DNA of 64,000 nucleotides, taken from the NCBI RefSeq assembly GCF_020443705.1, contig NZ_JAIZZK010000017.1, positions 26,045 to 90,044 of the forward strand, read 5' to 3'. The position numbers and the translations under genes are program-made. Below the pieces are notes generated by a model, which saw only the letters and a program-made list of their open reading frames with translations, was not told the DNA's origin and searched no databases. Position 1 is the first letter of the stretch, and every line of letters starts with the position of its first letter. Origin of the DNA: Clostridium algoriphilum. Its GTDB lineage: Bacteria > Bacillota > Clostridia > Clostridiales > Clostridiaceae. Positions 35,275 to 44,186 of the stretch are shown in pieces.

Positions 35275-36078
35275 TTATATTTTATCCACCAACCTTATAG
35301 GCATGTACCCTTTCTTCATTAATTTACTTTTAGATCGTACATCTTTTCTTGCAACTGGTATTGGCTCATAAGGTGATACTGTTGATATATTCTGTTCATA
35401 TACGTTTAGATTATTACTGTTTTTCTCATCAGAATTTATATACAACATAATATGTCCCTTGCCCTTCCCATCATCTAAAAGTAAAGCATCTGTAGGCCTC
35501 AAATCATCCCAGGAAACTCGGCATACATATTTATTTCCTATTTTATTTCGATTTTTAATATCATTATAAAGAGAAAGAGTAGTCTGCCTCGTTATGCCCC
35601 AAGCTGTACTAACTAAACCAGAACAGTCATTACCATATAGTATCTTACTGTTATTAATTTTAGATAAAAAATTATCCGGAGATGACGCCTGATATAAACC
35701 CATACTATATGGAACCCCAGTATAAGTTTTCCCTTTAATAAAAGTAAAATTACAACTCTTATCTCTTAAATTATAATCGGGGATCCATTTTACTTCGGTC
35801 ATTGCCTTTGCTCTGTTAAGAATCTCTTCCTTTAAAACATTAGACTTACTTCCATCTTTAGTTTTGACTTTAGTGATATTAGAACCTACTTTTGTGTTAT
35901 AAGTTATGTCGTTATCACTTAAAGTAAAAGACGAAGTTTTAGCTACATTCTCTAGCTTCTCTAGCTTTGTACTTTTAATATTGGAGTTATGTACAGTTAT
36001 AACTATACTAAAAACAAATAGGAACAAAACTGTTACAATAAATATATCTGATGTTTTTCTGATACCTTTGGTTTTCAT
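35275..36078 (-). CDS. NlpC/P60-like secreted or anchored peptidase
   Basis: This is a 267-residue extracytoplasmic protein with an N-terminal signal anchor (residues 12-29) and a long linker. The papain-like domain has the catalytic motif YGNDCSGLVSTAWG (Cys near residue 152) and GHIMLYINS (His near residue 208), as in NlpC/P60 or DUF1287-like peptidoglycan hydrolases. The stretch WDDLRPTDALLL matches the RPGDLLF box of NlpC proteins. It probably cuts cell-wall peptides. Start ATG at 36078; a GGTGGTG sequence upstream is a moderate ribosome binding site. It converges on spoIIP, and a sporulation role is only suggested by position. Confidence 0.75.
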   Translation of the reverse strand: MKTKGIRKTSDIFIVTVLFLFVFSIVITVHNSNIKSTKLEKLENVAKTSSFTLSDNDITYNTKVGSNITKVKTKDGSKSNVLKEEILNRAKAMTEVKWIPDYNLRDKSCNFTFIKGKTYTGVPYSMGLYQASSPDNFLSKINNSKILYGNDCSGLVSTAWGITRQTTLSLYNDIKNRNKIGNKYVCRVSWDDLRPTDALLLDDGKGKGHIMLYINSDEKNSNNLNVYEQNISTVSPYEPIPVARKDVRSKSKLMKKGYMPIRLVDKI

Positions 36079-36255
36079 GTTTATTTCACCACCACTTTTA
36101 ATATTATGCCATATGTTATAAAATATTCCAAATACGAGGAAATAAATATAGAATATAATATGAGATAAATTACTTGATACCCCTTTATAATGATGTTAAT
36201 ATAGTATAACAATGTATTATTATAATTTTAAAATTAAACAGAGTGGAGTGATAAT

Positions 36256-36642
36256 ATGGAATTTAATTTTGATAAGAACTTAAACTTTTCTACAGAAATG
36301 ACTGTAAGTAGCAGTGACACAGCAAATTCTTATGGGTCCGGAAATTTAGATGTTTATGCTACTCCAGCTATGACCGCTCTTATGGAAAATGCAGCAATGA
36401 ATTGCGTTCAACAAAAGCTACCTGATGGTTTTACAACAGTTGGTTTTGAGCTTAGTGTTAAACACATGAAAGCAACACCTATTGGTGTAAAAGTTAGAGC
36501 TGAAGCACTACTTGAAAAAACAGAAGGAAAAAAATTGTTTTTCAAAGTAGAAGCCTTTGACGACTTGGGCAAAATAGGTGAAGGAACCCATATAAGGTAC
36601 ATAGTTAATTCAGAAGATTTTGTAAAAAAAACAGTACGTTAA
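36256..36642 (+). CDS. FlK-like thioesterase, hotdog fold
   Basis: This 128-residue protein matches the fluoroacetyl-CoA thioesterase-like family by SSSDTANSYGSGNLDVYATP, ALMENAA, TTVGFELSVKHMKATPIG and IGEGTHIRYIV, with the Thr/Glu/His active-site set visible. Members hydrolyse short acyl-CoAs; in most bacteria the substrate is unknown. GTGGAGTG precedes the ATG. Single gene with its own terminator. Fluoroacetate resistance should not be assumed from the family name. Confidence 0.9.
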   Translation: MEFNFDKNLNFSTEMTVSSSDTANSYGSGNLDVYATPAMTALMENAAMNCVQQKLPDGFTTVGFELSVKHMKATPIGVKVRAEALLEKTEGKKLFFKVEAFDDLGKIGEGTHIRYIVNSEDFVKKTVR

Positions 36643-36664
36643 AATTTTTTACTGTGCAGAAGAG

Positions 36665-36694
36665 GACTGCAGTTAATAATGCAGTCTTTTTTAG
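36665..36694 (+). terminator. Terminator of the thioesterase gene
   Basis: GACTGCA (36665-36671) pairs with TGCAGTC (36680-36686), followed by TTTTTTAG. Confidence 0.85.
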
Positions 36695-36968
36695 GTTAAA
36701 AATAACTTCACTACCTCACTCTGTAAAAATTTTCCTGATATATAGTCTTCTATAGCTAGCTCTTTTAATTCATTTGAATATTTTTTACATGTTCTCGATT
36801 CTTTTAATCCATCTATTCCATATTTGCTATACTTATATTTCCAATCATAAAAAGCATACTCACTAATACTATATTTAGTGAGAGTTTGCTGCATTGTCAC
36901 ATATCCATTCTCATATGCATCTAAGATTTTATACTTTCTTCTGTTATAGATTTAGTTCTTTTAGACAT
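36691..36968 (-). pseudogene. IS3/IS150-type transposase orfA remnant
   Basis: The fragment reads MSKRTKSITEE from the ATG at 36968. After a one-base deletion near 36937 it continues KYKILDAYENGYVTMQQTLT, YAFYDWKYKYSKYGIDGL and KELAIEDYISGKF, ending abruptly with VVKLFLT and a stop. This is the two-HTH leucine-zipper-type OrfA of IS3-family elements. OrfB and the right end are gone, and the sequence stops 5 bases before the thioesterase terminator region. It cannot encode an active transposase. Confidence 0.8.
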
Positions 36969-36972
36969 AAAA

Positions 36973-37031
36973 ATGCTCCCCTTTCAAGTACAGATTTTTA
37001 TTATTTAATCTGTCTACTTTAAGGGGAGCAT
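36973..37031 (-). terminator. SASP terminator
   Basis: ATGCTCCCCTT (36973-36983) pairs with AAGGGGAGCAT (37021-37031), with further near-matching pairing (AAGTACAGATT/AATCTGTCTACTT) inside. On the minus strand TTTTTATG follows. It lies between the second SASP gene and the transposase remnant, whose start codon directly follows the U-run. Confidence 0.75.
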
Positions 37032-37076
37032 ATCAAAGTTTATTCTATAGGTACTATTTAATTCAGAAAATTTTTA

Positions 37077-37265
37077 TTATAAGTTTTTTTCGTAGGACTC
37101 AACCATTTTTTTAACCATTTGTCCTCCTACAGAACCATTCTGTCTTGAGGTTAAATCTCCGTTGTAACCATCGGTAAGATTTACTCCTACTTCCTTTGCA
37201 GCTTCCATCTTGAATTTGTTTAACCCAGCCTTTGCTTCTGGAACTAATACTCTGTTTCTTGACAT
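37077..37265 (-). CDS. Alpha/beta-type small acid-soluble spore protein
   Basis: This 62-residue SASP has NRVLVPEAKAGLNKFKMEAA, with the GPR cleavage site in FKMEAA, and GSVGGQMVKKMVESYEKNL. The start was set at the ATG of 37265 (MSRNRVLV), directly behind AGAGGAGG. The longer frame up to 37322 lacks a ribosome binding site and family support. It is shorter at the ends than the 75-residue paralogue at 28.5 kb. Confidence 0.95.
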   Translation of the reverse strand: MSRNRVLVPEAKAGLNKFKMEAAKEVGVNLTDGYNGDLTSRQNGSVGGQMVKKMVESYEKNL

Positions 37266-37405
37266 ATAAATAACCTCCTCTATATTTTTGTTTATTTTTG
37301 TTTCTGATATTATCTTGCGCATTATTTAAAATAATACTCATAGAAATTAATGGTTATTTAGTTATAATTTAAAAAAATAAGCACCCTCATAAGAGTGCTT
37401 ATTAA

Positions 37406-38218
37406 CTAACTAACCCTATTTTCTAATCTCAATTTATCAGCTACCATTGCTATAAATTCTGAATTAGTAGGCTTACCTTTTTCATTACGAATTGTATAAC
37501 CAAATATTTTATTAATTGTTTCTACTTCTCCCCTAGTCCAAGCAACTTCTATTGCATGTCTCATTGCTCTTTCTACCCTACTCGCAGTAGTATTAAACTC
37601 CTTACCTAATGAAGGATACAATTCCTTTGTAACTGATGATAAAAGCGAAGTATTATTTACTACCATATTTATTGCTTCCCTTAAATACATATAGCCTTTA
37701 ATATTAGCTGGAATTCCAATTTCGTGAATAATCTTAGTTATTTGTTCGATCATATCAAGTGGTTGATTTTTATTGATTATAATTTCAGTATTTTCAACAT
37801 CTGCAAGTGTTTTTTTTACATCTGCACCACATATAGTATTATTTAATGTTTGTCTTATTCTTTTAATAAAAACTTCCATGTCAAAAGGTTTAATAACGTA
37901 ATAATCTGCTCCTAGTGATATAGCTCTTTGAGTTATTCTTTCCTGACCTACTGCTGATAAAATTATTATACGTGGCATTGGATCTAAATCCATTTTATTT
38001 AATTTCTCTAGAACTCCTAGACCATCTAAAATAGGCATGATTATATCAAGCACAACTAAATCAGGTTTTTTTTCTTCAATTAATCTTAATGCTTCTACCC
38101 CATTTTCTGCAATTCCAGTAACAACAATATCATTTTGCATTAATAAATAGTCGTTAAGAATATTACAAAATTCTTTGTTGTCGTCGGCTATTATTATATT
38201 TATTTTTGAATTTTCCAT
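37406..38218 (-). CDS. spo0A: Sporulation master regulator Spo0A
   Basis: This is a 270-residue response regulator that switches cells to sporulation when phosphorylated. The receiver domain has [10 protein letters not shown], the phosphoacceptor Asp in LVVLDIIMP, and PFDMEVF with the conserved Lys. The C-terminal Spo0A DNA-binding domain contains [34 protein letters not shown] and [16 protein letters not shown], all diagnostic. The usual upstream neighbour spoIVB is absent here. AGGAGATT precedes the ATG. Clostridial Spo0A is phosphorylated directly by orphan kinases encoded elsewhere. Confidence 0.98.
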   Translation of the reverse strand: MENSKINIIIADDNKEFCNILNDYLLMQNDIVVTGIAENGVEALRLIEEKKPDLVVLDIIMPILDGLGVLEKLNKMDLDPMPRIIILSAVGQERITQRAISLGADYYVIKPFDMEVFIKRIRQTLNNTICGADVKKTLADVENTEIIINKNQPLDMIEQITKIIHEIGIPANIKGYMYLREAINMVVNNTSLLSSVTKELYPSLGKEFNTTASRVERAMRHAIEVAWTRGEVETINKIFGYTIRNEKGKPTNSEFIAMVADKLRLENRVS

Positions 38219-38609
38219 ATTTGTAATCTCCTTTACATTCTGTTTCGTGTCCTAATATTTATAAATTCTACAAAAGATTGTTATTTCCTTTTTTTTACAA
38301 AATTAATTTAAAAAATGTTGTCACAATAAATAATATAAAAGATTTGTTTTCTATTTTATATGTTATTTCTCCATTTCTATTCAATCAGAAGTGTTGCTTA
38401 AATTACGAATTATACTGATTTTTAGAGGAATTTATATTATAAATCATTAAAATAATAATGACTTATATCATTGTATATGAAAAATTATATATCTAAACAC
38501 ATTTTCAATGTATATTAAAATATTTTTATGCAAATAATATACTATAGACCATGTAGTTATGTAAGTAATGGTTTGTTGAAAACGTTTTTAGTTGAAAGGA
38601 AGTATACAA
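38219..38609. other. Divergent region upstream of spo0A
   Basis: About 390 AT-rich bases that must hold the spo0A promoters. I could not confirm a sigma-H promoter or a 0A box. No coding potential was seen. Confidence 0.5.
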
Positions 38610-38777
38610 ATGGTTGATATGTATTATAGACTTGTAAAAGCAGGATTAAGAACAATTCAAAAGGTACCAGAGCAATATAGAGCTGCTGTGTTGGCAGATA
38701 TAACAACTTTTGCATCGGACGGAAAGCTCAATACAACACCAAGTCCAATTGTAGCTAATTTAATAGCACATAGATAA
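38610..38777 (+). CDS. CD1375-like small phage-type protein
   Basis: This 55-residue protein, MVDMYYRLVKAGLRTIQKVP, then QYRAAVLADI, matches the pattern of tiny proteins (CD1375-like) usually found near prophage tail/lysis genes in clostridia. Here it is alone, beside spo0A, with no other phage gene in view. The start at 38610 follows GAAAGGAAG; a TTG further upstream overlaps that site. A short terminator follows. Function unknown. Confidence 0.6.
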   Translation: MVDMYYRLVKAGLRTIQKVPEQYRAAVLADITTFASDGKLNTTPSPIVANLIAHR

Positions 38778-38799
38778 AGACTTTAATTAGTCTTTTTTT
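38776..38799 (+). terminator. Short terminator
   Basis: AAAGACT (38776-38782) pairs with AGTCTTT (38789-38795), followed by TTTTATT. Confidence 0.75.
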
Positions 38800-38955
38800 A
38801 TTGCCTTTTTAGTAAGCATTGACAATATAATATCTATTTTCCTCAATAATGCCTCAAAATAAGCTATAATTAAATTATAGCATTAACAGCTTCGATATTA
38901 AGTAATAATATTTTAAGAAACGAAATGCCTACATTATTGGGGGAGGATTTATTTA

Positions 38956-40002
38956 ATGAAAAAAATGTATTATCTATTAATTTTTATACCTATTAGTATT
39001 ATACTTCACTTCATGCAACTAGGAGGTCCTAGTGTACAATTCCTAATAACCGCACTAGCAATTGTACCCTTAGCAGCATTACTCGGAGAAGCCACCGAAG
39101 AATTATCAAAGTATACAGGCGCTAAACTTGGTGGCTTTTTAAGTGCTACATTTGGTAATGTAACAGAATTAATCTTATCATTTTTCGCATTGAAAGCAGG
39201 CTTATTCGACATAGTTAAAGCATCGATTGCTGGTTCTATGATAGGAAATGTATTATTAGTATTAGGACTCAGCATGTTTATGGGAGGCTTAAAAAACAAG
39301 ACACAGAAATTTGCTAAAGAAGGTGTAAACATTTCTGTAAGTTTGCTTACTTTAGCCGTAATAAGTTTAGTTATACCTGCCGTATGTACAGGTAATTTAA
39401 GCACATCAGAGTTAAACCCAGTAAACTATGAGAATCTTAGTGTAGTAATAGCAATAGTAATGCTTATAGTTTATTCTTGTAGTTTATACTTTTCATTTTT
39501 TACGCACAAAGATCTATACGGAGTAGACCATGAAGCTTCCGAAAAAAAGTGGAAGCAATCGACTGCTATAGCAATTTTATTAATAGCAACATCCTTCGTA
39601 GCTTTAGAAAGTGAATTACTAGTTGGTAATATAGAACCAATGACAGAGCAATTACATTTATCCAAACTATTTGTAGGTTTAATAATAATTCCAATTATAG
39701 GTAATGCTGCAGAACATGCAACAGCAGTAACCATGGCTATAAAAAACAAAATGGACATTGCTATAGAAATAGCTATTGGTTCAAGTTTACAAATAATTTT
39801 GTTTATAGCCCCTATATTAGTTTTGTTAAGTTTACTATTTAAACCTATGGCACTAATATTCAACACATATGAAATAGTGGCCCTTGGCGTAACCGTAATT
39901 ATCGCTAACAAAACATGTAATGATGGCGAATCCAATTGGTTAGAAGGATTACAGTTAATAAGTGTTTATATAATACTCGCTGCAACATTCTATGTAGTTT
40001 AA
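38956..40002 (+). CDS. cax: Calcium/proton antiporter, CaxA/ChaA family
   Basis: This is a 348-residue exchanger of the CaCA superfamily with about eleven hydrophobic segments. The duplicated alpha repeats carry the signature GEATEELSKYTG, GNVTELILSFFALK, and in the second half PIIGNAAEHATAVTMA, with the cation-binding acidic residues in each. Such proteins export calcium (or sodium/potassium) in exchange for protons. GGGGGAGGA precedes the ATG. Single gene. Confidence 0.93.
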   Translation: MKKMYYLLIFIPISIILHFMQLGGPSVQFLITALAIVPLAALLGEATEELSKYTGAKLGGFLSATFGNVTELILSFFALKAGLFDIVKASIAGSMIGNVLLVLGLSMFMGGLKNKTQKFAKEGVNISVSLLTLAVISLVIPAVCTGNLSTSELNPVNYENLSVVIAIVMLIVYSCSLYFSFFTHKDLYGVDHEASEKKWKQSTAIAILLIATSFVALESELLVGNIEPMTEQLHLSKLFVGLIIIPIIGNAAEHATAVTMAIKNKMDIAIEIAIGSSLQIILFIAPILVLLSLLFKPMALIFNTYEIVALGVTVIIANKTCNDGESNWLEGLQLISVYIILAATFYVV

Positions 40003-40039
40003 AAAATTATAGTTAACAAAATTATAGTTAACAAAATTA
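40003..40039. repeat. 15-base tandem repeat
   Basis: AAAATTATAGTTAAC is repeated exactly at 40003-40017 and 40018-40032, with a partial third copy to 40039. It lies just after the cax stop. Confidence 0.95.
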
Positions 40040-40093
40040 AATAATTAGAAATTACTTCACATAAAGCTTTACAGTAATAGGAGGATTAATTTT

Positions 40094-41527
40094 ATGAAAC
40101 TTGGGAAAAACAATTTAAAAGTAAATAAGCAGTATAAGGTAAAAGCTATTATGGCTGTGCTCCTATTTGGCGGTTTTCTATCATTATTTAATGAAACCAT
40201 ATTAAATGTAGCCTTCGCAAAGCTTATGACAGAAATGAGTATTACTGCTACAACCGTTCAATGGCTTTCTACTGGTTACATGCTAGTAGTTGGCATTCTC
40301 GTACCTGTAACAGCTTTTCTTATTCATACTTTCACTACAAGGCAGCTATTCCTAAGTGCAATGATATTATTTTTATTAGGAACAGTAATGGCTGTGCTTT
40401 CCGCCTCTTTTGCTACGCTTCTTATTTCAAGAATGATACAGGCCACAGGAACAGGAATGCTTGTACCTATAATGATGAATACTGCTTTGTCAGTTTCTGC
40501 TCCAGAAAAACGTGGTTCAACTATGGGCTTATGTGTATGTGCAATTCTAATGGGACCAGCATTCGGTCCCATAGCCTCAGGTACATTGTTACAATTTTTT
40601 CACTGGCACTCGTTATTTATAGTATTAATTCCGTTTGCTCTTATATCAATAATTGGTGGTTTATTATTCTTAGAAAATGTCTCCACAATTACAAAGCCTA
40701 AAATTGATTATCTCTCTATAGTACTGTCAACTGTAGGCCTTGCCGGAATTATATATGGGATAAGCTCTATAAACGATGCCTCTGCAAATAATTCAGTTGT
40801 TGTTGCATCATTTGCAGCTGGAATTGTAGGCTTAATTTTCTTTACCAAACGTCAATTATTGTTAAACGAACCAATGTTAGAATTACGTGCATTTAAGCGC
40901 CCTATGTTTTCATTATGTATAATACTTATAATAATTACCCAGATGGTTCTATTCTCCATGAATGTGTTATTACCCCTTTTATTGCAGAATGGCTTGAATA
41001 CTTCACCACTAACGGCAGCTCTTGTTTTACTGCCATCCGTTCTAATTAGTGGGCTAACAACACCAATAGCCGGTAAAGTTTTTGATAGGGTTGGTGGCAA
41101 AAAACTAGTACCTTTTGGATTTTTAGTAGTATGTATTTTCATGTGGTTTTTATCTCGTATTGAAGTTTCCACTACCATGTTAACGATTTCCATATTATAT
41201 TGTTTTGTAGGCTTTGGAGCGTCCTTAATAATACTATCTTCTCAAACAACTGCACTTAATCAATTATCAAATGAAAACCAAGCTGATGGAATTGCTATAA
41301 CAAGCACTTCAATGCAGATAGCCGCAGCATTTGGTTCGACGTTATTCATAGGTCTTATGTCATCAGGTCAGAATAACTTTTTTAATAATGCAAATAATGT
41401 AAGCTCTCATGAAAATAAAATTAGAGCACTCTATAGTGGCTTTCGTTATTCTATGACAGTTGCAGTCATAATAATCGTAGTTGGTCTTACACTGTCATTA
41501 TTTTTAAGACATGAAATTAAAAAATAA
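40094..41527 (+). CDS. DHA2-type multidrug MFS exporter
   Basis: This is a 477-residue, 14-helix drug/proton antiporter of the EmrB/QacA/LmrB type. Features are TATTVQWLSTGYMLVVGILVP in helix 2 (motif D1-like), RMIQATGTGMLVPIMMN (motif with the Arg of helix 4) and GPAFGPIASGTLLQFFHW (motif C of antiporters). It is a single gene with AGGAGGATTAAT upstream. The substrate is unknown; LmrB-like proteins export lincosamides and dyes. No regulator gene adjoins it. Confidence 0.93.
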   Translation: MKLGKNNLKVNKQYKVKAIMAVLLFGGFLSLFNETILNVAFAKLMTEMSITATTVQWLSTGYMLVVGILVPVTAFLIHTFTTRQLFLSAMILFLLGTVMAVLSASFATLLISRMIQATGTGMLVPIMMNTALSVSAPEKRGSTMGLCVCAILMGPAFGPIASGTLLQFFHWHSLFIVLIPFALISIIGGLLFLENVSTITKPKIDYLSIVLSTVGLAGIIYGISSINDASANNSVVVASFAAGIVGLIFFTKRQLLLNEPMLELRAFKRPMFSLCIILIIITQMVLFSMNVLLPLLLQNGLNTSPLTAALVLLPSVLISGLTTPIAGKVFDRVGGKKLVPFGFLVVCIFMWFLSRIEVSTTMLTISILYCFVGFGASLIILSSQTTALNQLSNENQADGIAITSTSMQIAAAFGSTLFIGLMSSGQNNFFNNANNVSSHENKIRALYSGFRYSMTVAVIIIVVGLTLSLFLRHEIKK

Positions 41528-41592
41528 CACTGTATATTAAATATTTTATAGTATTCATTAAGTTTTTTGTATAAATAGCTTAAACAGATAAA

Positions 41593-41640
41593 GATAGGCA
41601 ATACAATGGATTATCCATTATATTGCCTATTTTTATTGTT
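41593..41640 (+). terminator. Terminator of the drug exporter gene
   Basis: ATAGGCAATACAATGGAT and its near-complement (one mismatch) form a ~17-pair stem, followed by TTTTTATTGTT. Confidence 0.8.
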
Positions 41641-41789
41641 ATTGTTATCCCACACCACATTACAGAATTTATAAAAAATACACAAAATAATTAAAATAGA
41701 CATAATATTGACACCTCATTGACATTATCCATGGGCATAACTACTAAAACACAGAAGTAATAAAGATAAACTAATAAGGAGAGATTATT

Positions 41790-42260
41790 ATGAAAAATAA
41801 GTCATTAAAAATTAAAATACTAACTGGGTTAATTACAGGAGGCATGCTTTTATCACCCATTAGTACAACTTTTGCAGCTACTGCTAAAACATCAGCCACT
41901 CATAGAAAAGAACCTTCAAAATTAGAGTGTAAACAAACTGACATTAAGAGACAACAAGGTTTAGATTCAAATTTAAAAAAACTTATAACAAGCAAAACTC
42001 TAACTCAAGATCAAGCAAATAAAGTTAAATCTGCCATAACTAAAGCCCAATCTTTAAAAAAAGCAGATTTTAAGAAAATTAAAACAATGACTAAGGAGCA
42101 GCGTAAAACTTATATGAATAGCAAAAGAATTAATCATGTAAATCCTTTAAAGTCTCTTGTTGACAATGGAACTATAACTCAGGCTCAAGCTAATAAGATA
42201 GGTATTACATGCCATGGAGGTCATCAAGGCTCCGGTAATCATAAACATAAGTCAAGTTAG
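41790..42260 (+). CDS. Secreted DUF2680-like protein with His-rich tail
   Basis: This 156-residue exported protein has a signal peptide (to about residue 30, ending STTFAATA). Two related helical repeats follow, LKKLITSKTLTQDQANKV near residue 62 and LKSLVDNGTITQAQANKI near residue 122, the pattern of clostridial DUF2680 proteins. The tail CHGGHQGSGNHKHK is rich in histidine and could bind metal ions. AAGGAGAG precedes the ATG. It lies just upstream of, but convergent to, the NikM-like transporter gene, so a metal link is possible but unproven. Confidence 0.75.
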   Translation: MKNKSLKIKILTGLITGGMLLSPISTTFAATAKTSATHRKEPSKLECKQTDIKRQQGLDSNLKKLITSKTLTQDQANKVKSAITKAQSLKKADFKKIKTMTKEQRKTYMNSKRINHVNPLKSLVDNGTITQAQANKIGITCHGGHQGSGNHKHKSS

Positions 42261-42305
42261 AGGATTGAATAGTTCGTTTAAAACTCATTTAAAAAGTATT
42301 AAATA

Positions 42306-42347
42306 AAAGGAGCATACTAGTTAAATACTAGTTTGCTCCTTTTATTC
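42306..42347 (+). terminator. Terminator of the secreted protein gene
   Basis: AAAAGGAGCA and ACTAGT pair with ACTAGT and TGCTCCTTTT around a TAAAT loop, then ATTCG. It may serve the convergent gene as well. Confidence 0.8.
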
Positions 42348-42368
42348 GTCTATTTTTGAAGCGCACGT

Positions 42369-43373
42369 TTATCTCTTACAATCCCTCTTTTCCTGATTTC
42401 TTTTAATCCCATTTAGCAGCTTAAATATTATAATAATTATAGCTACTCCACCTACAGCCGATAGTATATATCCCATCATCTCCGAAATTCCATTAACTGA
42501 ATAATCCGGCATTAGCGTCCTAAAACTAAACCCCTGTTGCATTCCTTTTGGAATATATCCTAGTTGATTACCATTAGTTAATACAGAATTAATTTCATTT
42601 CTTCCCCACTCTCCCCATGCTGTTCCCGTTGCTAATAGTCCAAGTGGAGAAATGCAGACCATAGCTATGAGTAATCCATAGATAGGCTTCGTCTTTATTT
42701 CTAAATCTTTATATATAATTCCAGGTGAAACTTTTTTAACAAATACATATACACCTGCTGTAACAATACCCTCTAAAACCCCTATAATAGCTAAATGTGG
42801 TATTACCATTGCCGGAATTGATATGCTTAATGGATATGGAGAATACAGTGGCATGCCTTGCGCATCCGTAAACAATAGAGGCTGTATTCCAAATTCCATG
42901 GCAGCAAATAGTGCAGCAGCATTAAGTGCTAAATATGATGAAATAAAAATTGCTATATAGGTCCCTTTAACTGTTTTAATTCTTCCCTTTATTAACGTAA
43001 ATATATAATACCCTATAAATGGTGCTATAAATGCCATATTGAAGCAATTTGCTCCAAATGCTAAAATCCCTCCATCCCCAAATATAACTGCCTGCACTAA
43101 CAATGCAATAGTTACTGATATACAAGCTGCCCATGGTCCTAAAAGAAGTGCTACCAATGTTGCTCCCACTGCATGCCCAGTAGTTCCTCCTGGAAGTGGT
43201 ATATTAAACATCATAACCATAAAGGAAAAAGCTGCTCCTATACCCATTAATGGTATTTTCTTGTTTGTTAACTCTTTTTTAACTTTTCTTACAGCAGTTC
43301 CCCAGATAGGTACCATAACTGCTCCCATAACAAGACACGTTGTTGGGCTTAAATAATTATCTGGAATGTGCAT
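42369..43373 (-). CDS. Stand-alone CbiM/NikM-type ECF metal-uptake protein
   Basis: This is a 334-residue membrane S-component for cobalt or nickel uptake. The true start is the ATG of 43373 (GGAGGGG upstream), giving MHIPDNYLSP. In CbiM/NikM the N-terminal Met-His-Ile participates in metal binding, so the longer frame to 43442 would abolish function and is rejected. Motifs include PLPGGTTGHAVGA with metal-binding His and FGANCFNMAFIAPF. A C-terminal extension (GTAWGEWGRNEI, then MPDYSVNG and a last helix) corresponds to the CbiN/NikN-like part. No ATPase gene is attached; it may borrow CbiQO from 44.2-45.8 kb. Nickel is as likely as cobalt. Confidence 0.88.
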   Translation of the reverse strand: MHIPDNYLSPTTCLVMGAVMVPIWGTAVRKVKKELTNKKIPLMGIGAAFSFMVMMFNIPLPGGTTGHAVGATLVALLLGPWAACISVTIALLVQAVIFGDGGILAFGANCFNMAFIAPFIGYYIFTLIKGRIKTVKGTYIAIFISSYLALNAAALFAAMEFGIQPLLFTDAQGMPLYSPYPLSISIPAMVIPHLAIIGVLEGIVTAGVYVFVKKVSPGIIYKDLEIKTKPIYGLLIAMVCISPLGLLATGTAWGEWGRNEINSVLTNGNQLGYIPKGMQQGFSFRTLMPDYSVNGISEMMGYILSAVGGVAIIIIIFKLLNGIKRNQEKRDCKR

Positions 43374-43729
43374 TTTAACCCCTCCTATAACAATACTAAA
43401 AAATAAAGCCACAAAAATTGATAACTGCTCTACAGAAATCAACCTTCGTGGCTATTAATTGAACTTATTAAATTAAGTAATTTTACTAATAATGTACACT
43501 CTCGTAGTATACACATTTACAATACCATATAATTTCTCATATGTAAATATCGACTTTACTTTTGGCCTTATTATCATTCTTTGTAATTCTTAAAGTGCAA
43601 ATTCTATAATCATTTTATTTCCATTGTAATTTTGTTCGGATAAAAATAGAATATGCATAATAGTTATAGTATAATAAAGTTTATATATAAATAAATAGTA
43701 TTGTACTATAACTTTTTGGAGGTATTACC
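43374..43729. other. Divergent leader region of the NikM-like and DUF3842 genes
   Basis: 356 bases containing the NikM-like attenuator (43396-43453). The rest is AT-rich and presumably carries both promoters. Confidence 0.55.
43396..43453 (-). promoter_or_regulatory. Transcription attenuator in the leader of the NikM-like gene
   Basis: On the minus strand bases 43453-43407 fold into a 16-pair stem (AGCCACGAAGGUUGAU with AUCAAUUUUUGUGGCU, three G-U pairs), topped by CUG/CAG and a UAGAG loop. UUUAUUUUUUAG follows. It stands about 25 bases before the ribosome binding site, and nothing upstream on this strand needs termination. It must therefore act on this gene's own transcript. The antiterminator and ligand were not identified. 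Confidence 0.7.
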
Positions 43730-44149
43730 ATGAAAATAGCTGTACTAGATGCACAAGGGGCCGGTCTTGGTCAAACAATTATAAAGAAAATTCATAAAGA
43801 AATTGGCCTTAACGTTTATATTATTGCACTTGGTACAAACACATTCGCTACTTCAAAGATGATAAAAGCGGGTGCAGATATAGGTATAAGTGAAGAAAGT
43901 GCAATTTGCTCATTTTGCATAACAAATAAAGTCGATAGTATAATTGGGCCAATCGGAATGCTATGTAGTGGTGGTATTAATGGTGAAGTTACCCCCATGA
44001 TTGCAAAGTCAATATATAATATGGATTGTACTAAATATATAATTCCATTACAAAAACATGGTATTTACATACCAGGTACAAGAAATATGCAAATTAAAGA
44101 CATAATTGAAGACATTGTACTTCATATAAAAAACAACATAAAACTATAG
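43730..44149 (+). CDS. DUF3842 family protein
   Basis: This 139-residue protein begins MKIAVLDAQGAGLGQTIIKKI, with a Rossmann-like nucleotide-binding start, and has SGGINGEVTPMIAKSI and the two-Cys segment AICSFCITN. It fits the DUF3842 family, often found beside CbiM/NikM genes in clostridia. The divergent arrangement with the NikM-like gene here agrees with that. A role in metal or cobalamin homeostasis is likely but unproven. GGAGGTATT precedes the ATG. Its stop codon lies in a terminator. Confidence 0.85.
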   Translation: MKIAVLDAQGAGLGQTIIKKIHKEIGLNVYIIALGTNTFATSKMIKAGADIGISEESAICSFCITNKVDSIIGPIGMLCSGGINGEVTPMIAKSIYNMDCTKYIIPLQKHGIYIPGTRNMQIKDIIEDIVLHIKNNIKL

Positions 44150-44165
44150 TTTTATGTTGTTTTGT
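44129..44165. terminator. Bidirectional terminator between DUF3842 and cbiO
   Basis: A perfect 16-base repeat (44130-44145 with 44148-44163) carries the DUF3842 stop. It is A-rich and T-rich at its ends, suited to both convergent genes. Confidence 0.8.
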
Positions 44166-44186
44166 TAGCTCCTTAATATATTCATT

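Noticed and set aside
35171..35371. 66-residue plus-strand ORF overlapping the spoIIP stop
   Set aside because: It runs through the spoIIP terminator and antisense to the NlpC/P60-like gene, with no ribosome binding site.
36256..36642. Fluoroacetate resistance gene
   Set aside because: Family resemblance to FlK only; most relatives have other or unknown acyl-CoA substrates.
39006..39935. Minus-strand ORFs opposite the cax gene
   Set aside because: Antisense shadows of a clear antiporter gene.
40261..40701. 146-residue plus-strand ORF in another frame of the drug exporter
   Set aside because: Out-of-frame shadow; the exporter frame has full family motifs.
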